DNA of 64,000 nucleotides from Antedon mediterranea. Lineage: Eukaryota; Echinodermata; Crinoidea; Comatulida; Antedonidae. The stretch lies in assembly GCF_964355755.1 (NCBI RefSeq), contig NC_092676.1, forward strand, positions 27,758,288-27,822,287, given 5' to 3'. The notes beneath the pieces are model-generated. The model was given only the letters and a program-made list of their open reading frames with translations. It searched no databases and was not told the origin of the DNA. Below, one piece after another: positions 45,262 to 58,193 of the stretch; the stretch's first letter is position 1; each line of letters begins with the position of its first letter. The position numbers and the translations under genes are program-made.

Positions 45262-46455
45262 AAAATCGGCTTAACACATGAAATTAAAACAAAAACATCA
45301 CCTAATTTTATTTATATTGTACAGGTACGTATTTTATCATAATTAGGTACGTCAACGTACTTTCGCATTTCTAATAATCGCGACAGTGCATGCGTACTTT
45401 TTACATTTAATAAGCTTTGGCGAGCTTTAGTTTTGCGTGTTATTATTAAAGAATGTCCCCCTAAAAAATTAATCAAACATTTTTTTTGGAATATGCCATT
45501 TTAATGTCACATAAGAGTTATTCTCTTTGACCAAAAACTGGATCGAACAAAAAATTATTTACCTGAAAAAAAGTAATTTAAAGCAAAAAAATACTTAATT
45601 GTATCAGATGGTTTTTAGTTTAAATTAACCCGTTTATTTTGTCTTTTTATAGAGGCCTAAAGTGAAATATTTATATTTGTTTTTTCTAAATAAGGGAATA
45701 ACTTTATAAAACTGAAAAATGGCCTATTCAAATTATGATTTTAGTAATCTTTATTTTTCAAGTTTTTCGGGGGACAATACATCTTTAATTGTTTTGTATA
45801 ATATTTTAACCGATTGTGCTGTTTCCAAAATCAAGTCTGGCGCCCTCTTTTATAAACCAGAGTTGATGCTGCATTCACTACATACCGATCATAATTTTCA
45901 TCTGTTGTTCTAATCGCCGAGCACTTTCCGAGAGGCAGTTCACCTCCAATAAGTCTGCAGCAAAGCTGTGTTGCTTGCAACTATCTTTAACAAAGTAGGA
46001 GCTTAATTCGAAATTGTCCGGCGTTGTTGCATTGATAGTTTGCAGTTTGGCTCTGTACTCAAAACAAAAGGACTAAACATTATTGCGAACGAGCAATGTG
46101 TTTCTTAGCAACGTCTTCAGGCAATTACTACACACTTAATGGAAGTGCGGCAACGCGCGCGTAAAACAAGTTAATTGCGCGTACGTCACGTTATCCCCCT
46201 CACGTTTATTTCACACAAAATTCAACACGCGAAAGTCGATGAGCAGCTGCTGCGATCTGCTATCTTGTCGTTCTTGTCATCGTATTAGAGTCGTATTTTT
46301 CGGAGACGATTGTGGTTAAAGTTGACGTATTTTCAAACTGTTGAAGATGAACGAAGTATTTTGAGAAAATAGAATAATATTGAAGCTGAAACCGGATTGT
46401 AAACGATGTAAATGGAGAGCGGAAACAGTGAGTGAAATCAGCCTGAAAATTCTTC

Positions 46456-47023
46456 ATGATGACAGACATGAAAAATTCAAACAACAACCATGATTCTTCA
46501 ACAATATCTGCAGCAGAGACATCTTCTTTGGAAGTTGATAGCTGTACAACAAGTACAGCAGGAGGCAGGAGAGTTAACACTAATCCTAGCAGACACTTTT
46601 ATTTATCACCTCACACATTTTGGATGCAAAGATGGGAAGCCTTAGTTGTTACCACCGTAATTTTTACCTCCGCATTAGAAGTTTTCATAGCAGTTTTAGA
46701 TTCGCGGGTCTTGGGACTGTGGGTTTTTGTCTACCTTTGTGACTTCATTTTTATCATTGATATTGTCCTGAGATTTTTTGTTGGATATATGAAAAACGGG
46801 ATTTTAATCTCAGATGTTCGTCTCATTCGCAAGCATTATCTACGAACAACATTCATACCTGATATTGTTTCTGTTCTACCATTGGGTTTGATAGTTTTGG
46901 CAAAACCTGGAATACAAGTAGCTGATGGTTTTGTTACCACGCTTACAAATATCGTACCAAAACTTGCCCAATATCGTTGCATGAACCGTTTGCTTCGAGT
47001 TTATCGGATAGAATCCTATTTTG
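46456..47023 (+). CDS. Cyclic-nucleotide-gated-type channel, first coding exon (S1-S4)
   Basis: N-terminal 189 residues of a CNG/HCN-superfamily cation channel. After a polar Ser/Asn/Thr-rich tail, membrane segments can be placed: S1 about 57-80 (WEALVVTTVIFTSALEVFIA), S2 about 88-112 (LWVFVYLCDFIFIIDIVLRF), a GYMKNG turn, S3 about 130-152 (FIPDIVSVLPLGLIVL) and S4 about 173-188 (RCMNRLLRVYRIESYF). NRLLR in S4 and the 'vDivxRxxxGY' pattern are typical of CNG rather than Shaker channels. The exon ends with a 'g|gtaagt' donor in phase 1. Pore, C-linker and cyclic-nucleotide-binding exons were not found in the following 17 kb. The start is the first of two adjacent ATGs. The subtype (CNGA, K-selective CNG or CNG-like) is undetermined. 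Confidence 0.75.
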
Positions 47024-47459
47024 GTAAGTTTAAATTTATCAAAGTTTACATTCGTTAGCGTATTTTTTATGGCCAAAACAAATATAAAAACATTAAAATA
47101 ACGTCATTGGCCTTTCATTACTGTAGTAGCTTTGTAGTTTGTTTGGTTTGACTTGCCCAATATATCATTGCATGAATTTGTACAGTATGAACCGCGCGTT
47201 GTTTGCTTCGTTCGATCGAGAGAGTTTAACGGATAGAAATCTAGGCCTATATAGAATCCAAAGTTTAATACATTTGTTATGCCTTAGTGCCTAATATAAA
47301 ATTAAAATAACATTGGCCCTCCCATAATTTTGTATTTATGTTTGGTTTTATTTACCACTGACCAGAAATATTAGCCAATGATATCATTAACGCCTAAAAA
47401 CAATGCCAATTGAATGTTAAAAAATATTATTGTCTTGTTATTTTTATATTAATATTCAA

Positions 47460-47810
47460 AGAAAAGTATAGGCCTAGGCCCCTAGGCTAGGCCTATCATC
47501 AGCTGGGGCGAATAGCAGCAAGATTATTTGACATAAAATTTCTACATTGCATATTTTATTTTTGAAAAGATGACTACCTAAATAAAAGGCTAGGCCTAGC
47601 CTAGCCTAGGCCTAATATTAATATTAATATTATAAATATTGAAGTTGTAAATTGAATTTCAGGATCCTACACAGTATAGGCCTAGGCCTAGTAGTCACTA
47701 GGCTTAGGCCTAGGCCTAGCTAGTCCTAAATAGGCCTAGGCCTAAGACTAGGTTACTAGGGCCTATAGGCTACAGTAGTATTTAAATTATGTAGCCTAGG
47801 CCTACATGTC
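47460..47810. repeat. TAGGCC/CCTAGG palindromic cluster
   Basis: Dense, irregular copies of 'taggcctaggccta' and 'ctaggctaggcct'. Similar clusters lie at 17530-17960 and 39060-39110, and single copies occur across the window. Confidence 0.75.
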
Positions 47811-48904
47811 TACCTTGGCCAATTTTCACAAACATAAACAAATAATTAATAAAACATTAACAAATCTTCATAATATTATGACGGTCTATTATATGCCTAG
47901 GCCTAGTCTAGTTTAGGACTCATTATTATTAATTATTGATGTGCATTTTATTTTAATTATTAAAAGTGTATGTATACCATTTTGTCAGCAGCAGTATGCA
48001 ATATTGCAAAACAATAGACATTTACTAGCCTACTTGTTACTACATAGAATTACCGCAATAGAGTCTGTTCGACAAATTAACATCAATTATGCTGTTATTA
48101 TTACACAAACATTGTCGGCATTTGACATCATTAACGAAAACGTTAATTGTAATAAGTCAATAATGGACAGAACGAATGCACTTTAGGGATATCGTTACGT
48201 AAATACCGTATTATTCACTACATGCATACATTCAATGTTATGTTATGTACATTGGGCTTTAAAAAAATTTTTGAATTTTGATAACCGCTGTTCGGATAAT
48301 TGTCAGAATAATATTGACGACTATTCATTAATATCAATGCGTTATTGAGAAAAGAGACCTTGGGCTGCTGTAACCACGCTATTGTTAATTTTATGCCCTC
48401 CTCGAAGTATTATTATGTAAAAAGGCAATCGTAAAAATCGACATTAGCATTTTGACATTACAAAACTAACCAATAACTAATTTCAGATTCAAGTCTATTC
48501 AGTCGGAAATACTAAGTCAACAATTATCTAGATTAATGTTACTTTTTTTACATATTTAACGGATTATTTATGTACCACCTTGTTTGACGGTTGGTTGGAA
48601 TGCTATACTAACAGAGATTGGAAATTTAAAATGTAGCTGTAGTTATTTATAGTAATAGTATAGGATATAGAAAAAACCCCAACAAAAAAATTCCATGATT
48701 AGAATCAGATAATATTATCCCGTTAGATTCGGTTTCGATTTACTGTATTTATTTACAGGTATTACTTGTGCAATACTTATTAATTTAGCAATAACAATTA
48801 ATTACTAATGACCTTGAAAAAGATATTTTTTACAGGTAGTCGTAATAAACCAGAGAATGTGTGTATTCTTAAAATATATATACAGTAGTAGAATCGGTGA
48901 ATAA

Positions 48905-49075
48905 TTTTGCCAGTGAAGCATATAGCAAAAAGCTATACAACAACCTTATTGCTACACATTTATAAAATTTATAAAATTTATAAAATTGTGTAGCAAGAAA
49001 TACAATACAAAACTGTCTATCTCGACTCAAAAATCAGTTTGATTAGCAATATTGCAAAAAAAAATTTAGAATGAA
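48905..49075. repeat. Dispersed 170-bp repeat, copy 1
   Basis: 'agcaaaaagctata', then 'ttgctacaca' paired with 'tgtgtagcaa' around an AT core, then 'ctcgactcaaaaatcagttt' and 'gattagcaatattgc'. The same series occurs at 55130-55300. Confidence 0.8.
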
Positions 49076-51160
49076 ATTTTTCTCTGAGAATAAATGTGTA
49101 AATAATGAACAAATTGAATAATCAGTTAATATTCGTAACATGTGTCGGCTGATAATAATCCCGTTATTGTCTTGTTAATTTTGTATAAAAGGAATTAAAT
49201 GTCCATACTTCACAACAAATGGCGGTATCTTTATATTTAGGAAACATAATTCTTTAACAATCCGACGATTTTTAGCCAATTTACCAAAATAAAGCAAATC
49301 AAAACTACACAATTTGCATAAAATTATCAAAATTGCATTAAAAAAAACCCAGTTAAACCAAAATCATAACTCAAACGTAATGGTGACATTATACGGTATT
49401 CTCTATTTGTGTTATACCTTTGCTGTCCAATTAAATTGATTAGGTCCTGGAGCTTCACTTAGTCAGCCGATCAATTTATCTGTCCACTTGTATGTTTGCT
49501 AATTACGATGTTGTTCTTCTTGTATGTGTGCTTCTGGTCGTGTACATTTAATCTGTAGCTACCATTCTTAAAGCTTCTTATTGTTATCAGAGCTATTCTA
49601 TCCATAACATTCCACTGGGTTCCTTTCAACATGTGTAGGCCTATAATCGGACGAGCGTTAGGCCTGAATTAGAAGAGTGTCGCCCCTTAAAATAATAGGA
49701 CATTATAACCTTCTAATTCTTACAAATCACTGCAATATTGGCCTAGAGAATAATAATGCATCATCCTAAGTTGAAATGTCTCCTCGTCGTAAGTGCGTTT
49801 TGAAGTGTTTGAAATAGGCCAAGTCAATATGTGTGCTGCTCGAAATGTTCTCACTGCTACTAATGTGAGGATTTATTATAGTATGCATTGATGCATTGAA
49901 TAATATTACGTGAATGAAGGGATGATGATGGGACAATGCTATACCTCCTATTAACCCATCTCCACAACCTTTTACCGTATTCTAAATTTTCCCTTTTTGG
50001 GTTTCGCCGCTCTTATTTATAATTCGTTTTATCATAAACTCTGTACATAGAAAAAAAAGAGAATTCAATGTTCTGAAATGAAATGAAGGAAAATTTAGGC
50101 TGGGCGTGCGCCACCTGCACAATCCAAGTCAAAATTTGACAGCCAAAATGATAGAGAAAATTAAATTCAACTTGTAATACAATTCGTTTTATAATCATTT
50201 TATTCATGTAATCTAAGACCATAATGAATATGACTCATGGAGGATAATAATTTGCACTTATAAGTGCATGGTAAATTGCTCTATAAGTAAAAGAAATAAG
50301 CAAATTGTACCGTGTTAATCGATGTATAAGGCGCGTGAAAGTAAATGTTTTTTTAGAATAATGTAGTAAAATAAAACTAAAAACACCTACCCCCTTCACC
50401 CCCAATGCCCTTGGTGATTCTAGGCTGGTGTACATTTATAAGCAATTGTTATTGGCTAAATAAAAACTATTGCAATAAAATGATTGACAAAGATACACAC
50501 TGATTTTAAATGTATAGTAACGTATAATTAAGCTACAGTATATACCTGTTTCCATGCAATTCCCTCTGAATGGAGATTATTAAGATTAGGTACTCGCTGT
50601 CGTTGAGGATGAAGGCCATGTTACGTCTGGGTTTGCCTTTTGTGCGCCTTTTAATAATTAATAATAGACACATGACAACATTGCATCAAAATTACTTGTT
50701 ATTCTGTATTAAAAAGAAGGTTTTGAAAGAACGTATAACGCTCATTTTGTGCGAAACAGAATTATTTCCAATCAGGATTTCTCATCGTAGGCCTATCATA
50801 ATCTAAAAAGTGGTAAAGGCCCGTATTATCTGAACGTAATAAAAACGAGCTCATTCTACCCGGGGTTGTCTGTACAGACCCGGGTATATTAACAATGCAA
50901 AATAAGATTGTAAGCAGGAGGAGCATAACATTATAGGCCTAAGAGTTTAATCGCAAAAAATAACTATTATGTTACGTTGCGTATATCCAAGACATTGTTA
51001 TTTGATGTTACAAAACCAACTACGCATACATTGGTTAAAAACCAATTGTGGAAATCTTTCTGTGATACATTGAATTTGACATTTGTTCGATTTAAAAAAT
51101 CTAAAATGGCGTTTATAGGTTTCGTATTATTCCTTCCAGCTAGATTTTCGTGAATTGGTT

Positions 51161-51435
51161 AAGAATTTCTCCAATTGCCTCGCCGTTTAATCAGTTGTTT
51201 ATTAATGTAACTTTATACTTAAGTATCAATGCTTACAGAATATATATATATGTAGGAATACCATTATATATTTGTACTGCCTTAATGATCGAAAATTGTT
51301 TTTAAAAAAGAATTTCTCCATTGCCTCGCCGTATAATCAGTCGTTTATAAATTTTACTTTACACTCAAGTATCAATGCGTAGATAATGTACGTAGGCATA
51401 TAATTATATATTTTGTATTGCCTTAATGATCCGCG
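51161..51435. repeat. Tandem duplication, about 145 bp
   Basis: 51161-51297 and 51308-51435 are diverged copies: both begin 'aagaatttctcca', share 'ttgcctcgccgt', 'cttaagtatcaatgc' or 'ctcaagtatcaatgc', and 'tgccttaatgatc'. Confidence 0.8.
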
Positions 51436-52267
51436 ATATTTTTTTCAATAAATGGTAATTATAATAATTTATTGTAATCATAAAAACAGTATGGCAAATA
51501 CATCGCCACGAATGTAAATGTTTGCATTTTTGCGAGGGCTTTGAAAACAGCTTTCTTAAATCGTTGGAATTATTACGGTCGATATTTGTCTCGTGCAACA
51601 AGATGAAACATACAAGATTTACTATCAAAGTTTCACTTAAGTAGATTCGGGTTTACAGTCTGCACTTTGGATATTGATCCTATAGCCTCCATAAATATTA
51701 TGAATCTATCACTCTCCACACACATCGCTGATCGCGATTAGACTGAATGCGGCCATTTTGCTGCGATCCTCCTGTATTAATAATCAAATATTTCTATAAT
51801 AATGCAACAAAAAGTAGCAAGTCAAGCGCCAATAAAAATGAGCCGATTATTTCTTTGACGCGGCACAATCAATTTATCTGGATTGTGGCTCTTATGTCCA
51901 TTGCATTGCGAGTTATGTTCTTGACCTGCGAGCTTATGTTGATGCTAGAAACTATAACGGTATCATATCAGCGGTACTGCCCCGTGGAATCTCTTCACTT
52001 ACTGTGTCATTTTGTAGTAATTAAAGTTAATTGAGCGACCGAGCGTATCCCATTGCGACGCTATCGATCTAAGACTACGTACTCGCGAGAGGTATCAAAA
52101 CATAAACCAGAAACAGTAAAAACAAAAGAAGATATAAATATTGCTTTTGTCAGGTTGATGACGCGTTTTATATCAACGATTTTACTCCCGAGAAACGCGT
52201 GTGCACTATAATACGTATGATACGTACTCCAGTTCCCGTAGTTCTCAATGTTGAAGATGACATATTG

Positions 52268-52434
52268 TAGTCGTCACTGGACAGCGCCGCACGACGAGGC
52301 CTGACTCGTCGTCTTGACTCGTCGGTGCTGTCTGAGTTGCAGGGCGACGAGAAGCGTTAGGCGTAGTTTTTAAATCGTCGGGACGAGGCAACTCGTCGGG
52401 CCTCGTCTACAACGCTATCTGAATTGGCCTTTAT
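52268..52434. mobile_element. Diverged TIR element
   Basis: Left 'ggacagcgccgcacgacgag' and right 'ctcgtctacaacgctatctg' are imperfect inverted repeats. The interior is full of 'actcgtcg'/'cgacgag' motifs and is much more GC-rich than its flanks. Confidence 0.5.
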
Positions 52435-52910
52435 GAACAGTGCGCAGATATTATCTATAACCTATACCTGGAAGTAGAGTTTGTTTGTTATCAAGATTGA
52501 AACTGAACGAACCACAGTATGTGGTATTATTATAAGATAACTGAATCGGCATGTTTAGTTCAACCATGGTAACTCGATTAATAGAGAATCATTAATAATG
52601 ATACCTACTGGTACATGTTGATGACCTATGCACAATAAATATCAGTAACAATTTTCCCGGAAATATTAAAATGGGAATTACTCAATTTGAACTCTCATAA
52701 ATATTTATTAATATTATTAATAATGTGGTAATACAATATCTAATACATTTATTTTTAAATTGCTAATTATTGACATCTTGCCTCGATTAGGGGGATCGAG
52801 GCAAGAATGGACTCTACCACAATACAATATTTTTAAAATCCCTGTCACGTATGTGATATTTGTGCCCTAATGATATTGTTAACGACAGGTCATTTTGTTG
52901 TATGAAAATG

Positions 52911-52975
52911 AGTGGGATTCGAACCCGAGACCTCACATTTACAAGGCAAGTCTACCTATAATACCTGACTGTACA
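52911..52975 (-). repeat. tRNA-like relic (SINE head)
   Basis: On the minus strand: an anticodon-arm-like 'gccttgtaaatgtgaggt' followed by 'cgggttcgaatccca', a perfect T-arm/B box. No 7-bp acceptor stem is found, so it is not a working tRNA gene; it resembles a tRNA-Thr(TGT)-derived SINE head. Confidence 0.5.
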
Positions 52976-53671
52976 AAGACTGTGCAGTATAGCATTCGAT
53001 GTGTTCATTATGATTGTAATAATTGTAAGCCATAATTTACATGTGAAACATGATGTGGCTGAAGGTTGGTTAAGGGCCTTGATTTATTGGACACGTGATA
53101 ACCAGTCTTATTCAACATTATAGTGAAGGCTTCAAATTACGCATTACGTTATATTTAATGTAATGATAAACCGAATAATTTGACTAGGTACTCAAATGTC
53201 ACTAATTAACAATTAGGCAAGCATCTATTTGAAATTCCGTGTATACAATGAAAGGTAATCGCAATAGCAAATTGAATACGTGTTTTGGCATGTTAAAGTT
53301 AATGTTATATTTTATAGATATACTGTATTCAGTGGATATTGATCGGGCCTTTGAGTAGGCCTAGTGGTTTCAAACGCCAGCGGTCAAGTAAAATCATAAT
53401 CAATAACCGTCTTTTATCAAAAATCATGAATGGGTTTTATAATCCTGTGTTCTCCATTTCATTAATATGAAATCTTATATAGTATACGGAAAAATGCTAC
53501 AATTCCTGTGCCACGCCTAAAGAAACTATCATAGATTTAGAAACGAAATTATATTCATATATTAATATGCTTCCATTTGCATGCACTACACATGGTTTAC
53601 AATAAGTTAATAATAATAATATTATTACCAGGATGTTGGAAATGGAGGCGATTATTGCTGGATCTTAAGAA

Positions 53672-54243
53672 TTGTGTCGCTCAAGTGACCCTCCAATCAT
53701 CTATGGGGCTGGTCCATGGTTCATCTCACTACTCGTGTCACTTGCGTGGCCCTCCAACCCTTTATGGGTATAGTTCCACTGTTTATCTCATAACTCCTGT
53801 CACTCGCGTGGCCCTCCAACCCATTATGGGACTGGTCTATGGTTTATCTCATGACTCGTGTCACTTCCGTGTCACTCCAATCCTTTATGGGGCTGGTCCA
53901 TGGTTGATCTCACGACTCGTGGCACTCCAATCCTTTATGGGGCTGGTCCATGGTTTATCTCACGACTCGTGTCACTCGCGTGGCCCTCCAACCCGTTAGG
54001 GGACTGGTCCATGGTTTATCTCATGTTTCGTGTCACTCGCGTGGCCCTCCAACCAATTAGGGGACTGGTCCATAGTTTATCTCACGACTCGTGTCACTCG
54101 CGTGGCACTCCAATCCTTTATGGGCCTGGTTTATGGTTTATCACACGACTCGTGTCACTCGCGTGGCCCTGCAACCCCTTTATGGGTATAGCGCCATGGT
54201 TTATTTCACGACTCGTGTCACTCGCGTGGCCCTCCAACCCTTC
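53672..54243. repeat. Minisatellite of about 61-bp units
   Basis: Nine full or nearly full units, each with 'ggtccatggtttatctcac', 'gactcgtgtcactcgcgtgg' and 'ccctccaaccctttatggg' segments. One unit is about 10 bases short. Plus-strand frames of 138 and 140 codons stay open through the array. Confidence 0.9.
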
Positions 54244-55129
54244 AAGAATGACTGGCACGCGTATTTATTTATAGTTTCACTCACGTACAATCTAATACCC
54301 AATTTGACCCCAACATGTCAGAAGGTGAGATGGTTAATGTTTGTAGTGTAACCTTTAAGTCGTGTAATAGAGTGCAATGCGATGACATAAGTTGCATAAC
54401 AAATGGTATTATAGCACGCGACGAGCCTCCCGAAGGCAATTTAGTATTATACTGTTAAGTACCATCTATAACAGCCCAACAAATGTTCTTCGATTTTGTA
54501 TACGTTGTCCCCACATCTAAATTAAATGAATTAAATATTAAAGCAATAATTAAACATTTTGTTGATCCCAAAAATAAATAAATACGTAGTATACTATAGT
54601 ATACTGTACACTGTGAAAACATTGTGGAGCTTTTAAACACATAGCGTATTTAAAACCTAAACGTGTTTATAGCTACATATGTTGTTTTCCTCGACTCATT
54701 TAGCAGTCAGCATGTCACTGTTTTGTTCAATTTCTCCACATGTTTAGCTAGCAAGAGTATTTAGCGTACATGATTCCCCACACATAGCGTTGAAGGGCCA
54801 CTTGGGTTTCCTAAACCAAGGGCCCAGGCCTCTGCGTTACGTCACTGAATATGACGTTGCTCACTATTACCAAGGTATGTCCTAACGACAGACACATGGT
54901 TGGGTTTAATGCGCTGATTGTACACCATAAAGACTTCAACAAGTAATTGACATGTAATATGTAAGCAATGTTACTGGTGACGTCATCACGATGATGCGAA
55001 AACGATGCGGTTTCACCAAGATATTCTGTTTTGTTTTGTCATAAAATAAAAGTCAATTTAATAATTTAAGCCGGGTTCAATGCGTCTGCGCCGCTAACAC
55101 AACATTTGTACATGTAACTTCAGGGAATA

Positions 55130-55300
55130 ATTTCGCCAGAGTATAGCATAGCAAAAAGCTATATACAAATGTCAACATTATTGCTACACATTTTTAAAAT
55201 TGTGTAGCAAAAAATACAATACAAAACTATGTTTCTCGACTCAAAAATCAGTTTGATTAGCAATATTGCTAAACAAAATTTAAAATTAATTTTTTTCTCT
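55130..55300. repeat. Dispersed 170-bp repeat, copy 2
   Basis: Direct-orientation copy of 48905-49075, with 'catagcaaaaagctatat', 'aattgtgtagcaa', 'ctcgactcaaaaatcagttt' and 'gattagcaatattgc' in the same order. Confidence 0.8.
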
Positions 55301-55989
55301 AAACTTAATTTTTGAATGTCTTTCATTTCAAATTCTGAGAATCATGGTTTACTGCATGCACTGTATTTTCTAAATTTCAGAATAAAAAAATTATCGTATA
55401 TTACTAATGCAATAATGGCCGCCCATACTCGCTCGCATAACGAGATAAAGTGCGCTGCGTGCTGTATAGCGAGTTGTTAATCTTTTATCGATTTGTAACA
55501 TTCTATGGTAACGAGAATTTGATGTAAAATATTGTCATCGTCATATATTGGCCTTGTTCATATTTACTTTCAGCTAAGGTTTTTTGAAAGCAGTTACCAC
55601 GAATCATGTGTGGGCAGTTTGCGGAGGCTGCGTACACAGTTTTATTGAATCAAAATTGTCTATAAACCATAATAAGATTAATATAAAGTATGTAATAATG
55701 AAGTATATAAATGCTACATTATGCACAATAATGTGAGCCGCGATCAGGACCGACCGACAATGGAAAACCGACAGAATTATCCCTCAAATTGCCTTATAAT
55801 TGCGATCAATTTTCTTTGACCCGAAACGCTATACTGTGGCTAACTCGTTCTTAATGTGATTTTAATTAGAAACCAAGAATATTGCTGTGTATTTATATTT
55901 TAACATAATGATCAATCTGTTGTGTTCTAAAGTGTATTCTAAATTATTTGTTTACAAACTACAACATTTTAAGTTTATTCTTCCTTTCC

Positions 55990-56227
55990 ATCTTGGACGC
56001 AACGCACCGACGTTGACGCAACGCAAATAATTTGACCAATCACAAGCGACAGTTTGTATGATCGGTCGGGTGTTGATTGGTCAAATTACCTTAAGCTTTG
56101 TTACCACTGGAACGCAACGCAAGGACGTAGACGCAACGCAAGCGATTCGACCAATCACAAGGGACTGTTTAAATGATCCATAGTTGTGTTACGTCCATGC
56201 GTTGCGTTCTAGTGGGAACCAAGCTTA
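55990..56227. mobile_element. MITE family B, a partial and a complete copy side by side
   Basis: Partial copy at about 55990-56088 ('ttggacgcaacgcaccgacg' to 'gattggtcaaatta') followed directly by a complete copy at 56091-56227 ('taagctttgttaccactgg' to 'ctagtgggaaccaagctta'). This echoes the tandem array at 12306. Confidence 0.75.
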
Positions 56228-56807
56228 ATGTGTATTAACCTTTGTTGACGATTTAAAGTTGATTCAGTGTGAATGGACATAAAAACTAATAACATTCAGA
56301 GCACCCGATCGTAAAAGTCGTATCTGTCGTAATATAATGCTAAGCTTTATTCCTCCTCTGTAATAAGTTTTCGTGGAAAATTCTGGTCATACACACATTC
56401 AATCCATTTAGCTGAATATTGGCACCAAACGCGTTATGTTGACATACATAGGTGAATGGAACTTGTGCGCGTTTTTGTTGCTAGATAATTCAATATAAAA
56501 TATTTACTATTAGGAATTTGTGTCCGTCCGCATCCTCGCTGCGTTGAATGACTGTGTTCTCCCATCTCCATCATCTGATACGACGACCCATCTATGGTTT
56601 TATCATCATGCTTGTTCTAATTGCAAGCCTGCTGTGTAAATATTATTCTGAACTGGAGCTGTTTCTGCTAAGAAACGACGACGCACGTCATTTAAAATAT
56701 GAATCTGAAAAGAATAGGTGACCTGCTGTCAGATGAATTGTATTAACAGAAAACAACCTATTATGTTGGATTTTAGTTTAATTAAAGTCATTACTAATAT
56801 TCAAATA

Positions 56808-56847
56808 TATTTTGTCAAACTAGTTTGATAGTGTAGACAGAGCTTAA
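56808..56847. mobile_element. MITE family A, solo right end
   Basis: Only 'ttttgtcaaactagtttgat' and 'agtgtagacagagctta' remain. Confidence 0.75.
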
Positions 56848-57563
56848 GGTTTTGAGTTGGTAGTCCCATGCAGCGTGACGTCACTTTCATGATCATGTGA
56901 ACGCAATGCCTGCGATCGAATTAATGTCCAAATCATCATCGTTCAGTTTCAGATGAGTTACGTGTTTTTAATAACATTAATTTGGTTCATCGATCAGCAG
57001 AACGCCGTCCTATTTAATAAACCATCTCAACTTATTTTTGACCATACTAAATCTGTGAACTCTAGAGGTACAGACCTACAATTTGTGATCTAATCATCGA
57101 TTCGATCCCAGTAACAGTTCGTTGAATATAATACGTTACGTGAATGCTGTATAAATGCGACACATGTATTATTATTACGACTGCAAGTAGGTTTTAATTG
57201 AATGTGTTGGTTTACCGATACGTCATTCAGTTCTGTTGAAGAATTTATGGTTTTCTTAACAAATTATTAGTACGCAAATTATGGGTGTAACTACTGTATC
57301 TGATAACCGTTAATGGTTATAACCCTAAGGACCAATTCACATTGTCAAAATAATCTGATAATATTTCACTTTATGAGTTGTTAATGATCTCGCGGATCGC
57401 TCATTCATTACACTTAGAGTGAGTAAGTGTCGTATTCAGTCAGTCAAGTTTCTATTTAAACGAGGTCGGTTTATCAAAATGGCTACTTGTATGTCGTGTG
57501 CTCAACTATAAAACAACCGTTTTAGTTGTTCTGGGTGGGTAAATAACACCTAGGCCTTTTATG

Positions 57564-57714
57564 TTAGGCTCTGTCTACACTATCAAACTAGTTTGTCAAA
57601 ACAAGTGTGATGTACCCAAATATGGTAGTGATATAATATCATCCATCGTGTCCATATATATGGGCACATCACATTTTTTTTGTCACATAAAGTTTGGTAG
57701 TGTAGACCAGGCTT
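57564..57714. mobile_element. MITE family A copy
   Basis: 'ttaggctctgtctacactat' to 'agtttggtagtgtagaccag'. Confidence 0.85.
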
Positions 57715-58029
57715 TACGAGGATAGATGTAAGAGAAATTCCGCAATTTTATTAAATATATATTTTAATTTATTTGTTCGCCCAAGGACTGCGTCTTTGTT
57801 AATATAATATTTGACAAATACAATAATAATTGTCATTACACGATTATCCAATTAGCTCCCTCTAATTACGATCCTATTAATTGATTAAAAACTTCCAATT
57901 ATTGAGACCATTGACCAAGAGAAACCAAAGAGATAAAATGGAAAAAAACGACACAATCCTGGTACCACTAAGTGGTCGTTAATATATGATAATATGAGAG
58001 GTACCATTTTGTTAGGCATTTGGAAAGTC

Positions 58030-58193
58030 GGGCCTTGTCTACACTATCAAATTTTATGTGACAAAAAAAAGTGATGTGCTCATTATGGACATGATGATGT
58101 CATATCACACCATATTTGGGCATATCACTGCCATATTTGGGCATATCTCACTTTTTTGGTTCAAACTAGTTTTATAGTGTGGACAGAGCTTAA
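58030..58193. mobile_element. MITE family A copy
   Basis: 'gggccttgtctacactatca' to 'tttatagtgtggacagagctt'-type right end, with two 'catatttgggcatatcac' modules. Confidence 0.85.

Larger units (their letters stand above)
44023..46455. other. Intergenic region TYSND1 to CNG-type channel
   Basis: 2.4 kb without a supportable gene. It holds a partial family B relic (44383-44466) and a perfect-TIR element (45123-45261). The last few hundred bases should be the channel promoter and 5' UTR; upstream ATGs near 46346 and 46410 open short uORFs. Confidence 0.5.
47024..53671. other. Non-coding stretch: probable first intron of the channel
   Basis: 6.6 kb of AT-rich DNA. Contents seen: a 'taggcctagg' palindromic cluster (47460-47810), a dispersed repeat (48905-49075), a 145-bp tandem duplication (51161-51435), a TIR element (52268-52434) and a tRNA-like relic (52911-52975). 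No open frame shows a channel motif or any recognisable family. Confidence 0.5.

Noticed and set aside
45719-45913. 64-codon plus-strand frame before the channel gene
   Set aside because: No recognisable motif or splice context; probably chance in AT-rich DNA.
51747-52034. 95-codon plus-strand frame as a possible later exon of the channel
   Set aside because: No pore, C-linker or nucleotide-binding motif and no matching phase 1 acceptor.
53577-54351. Three overlapping plus-strand frames of 86-140 codons
   Set aside because: They translate the 61-bp minisatellite; no protein family is recognisable and the frame rotates between units.
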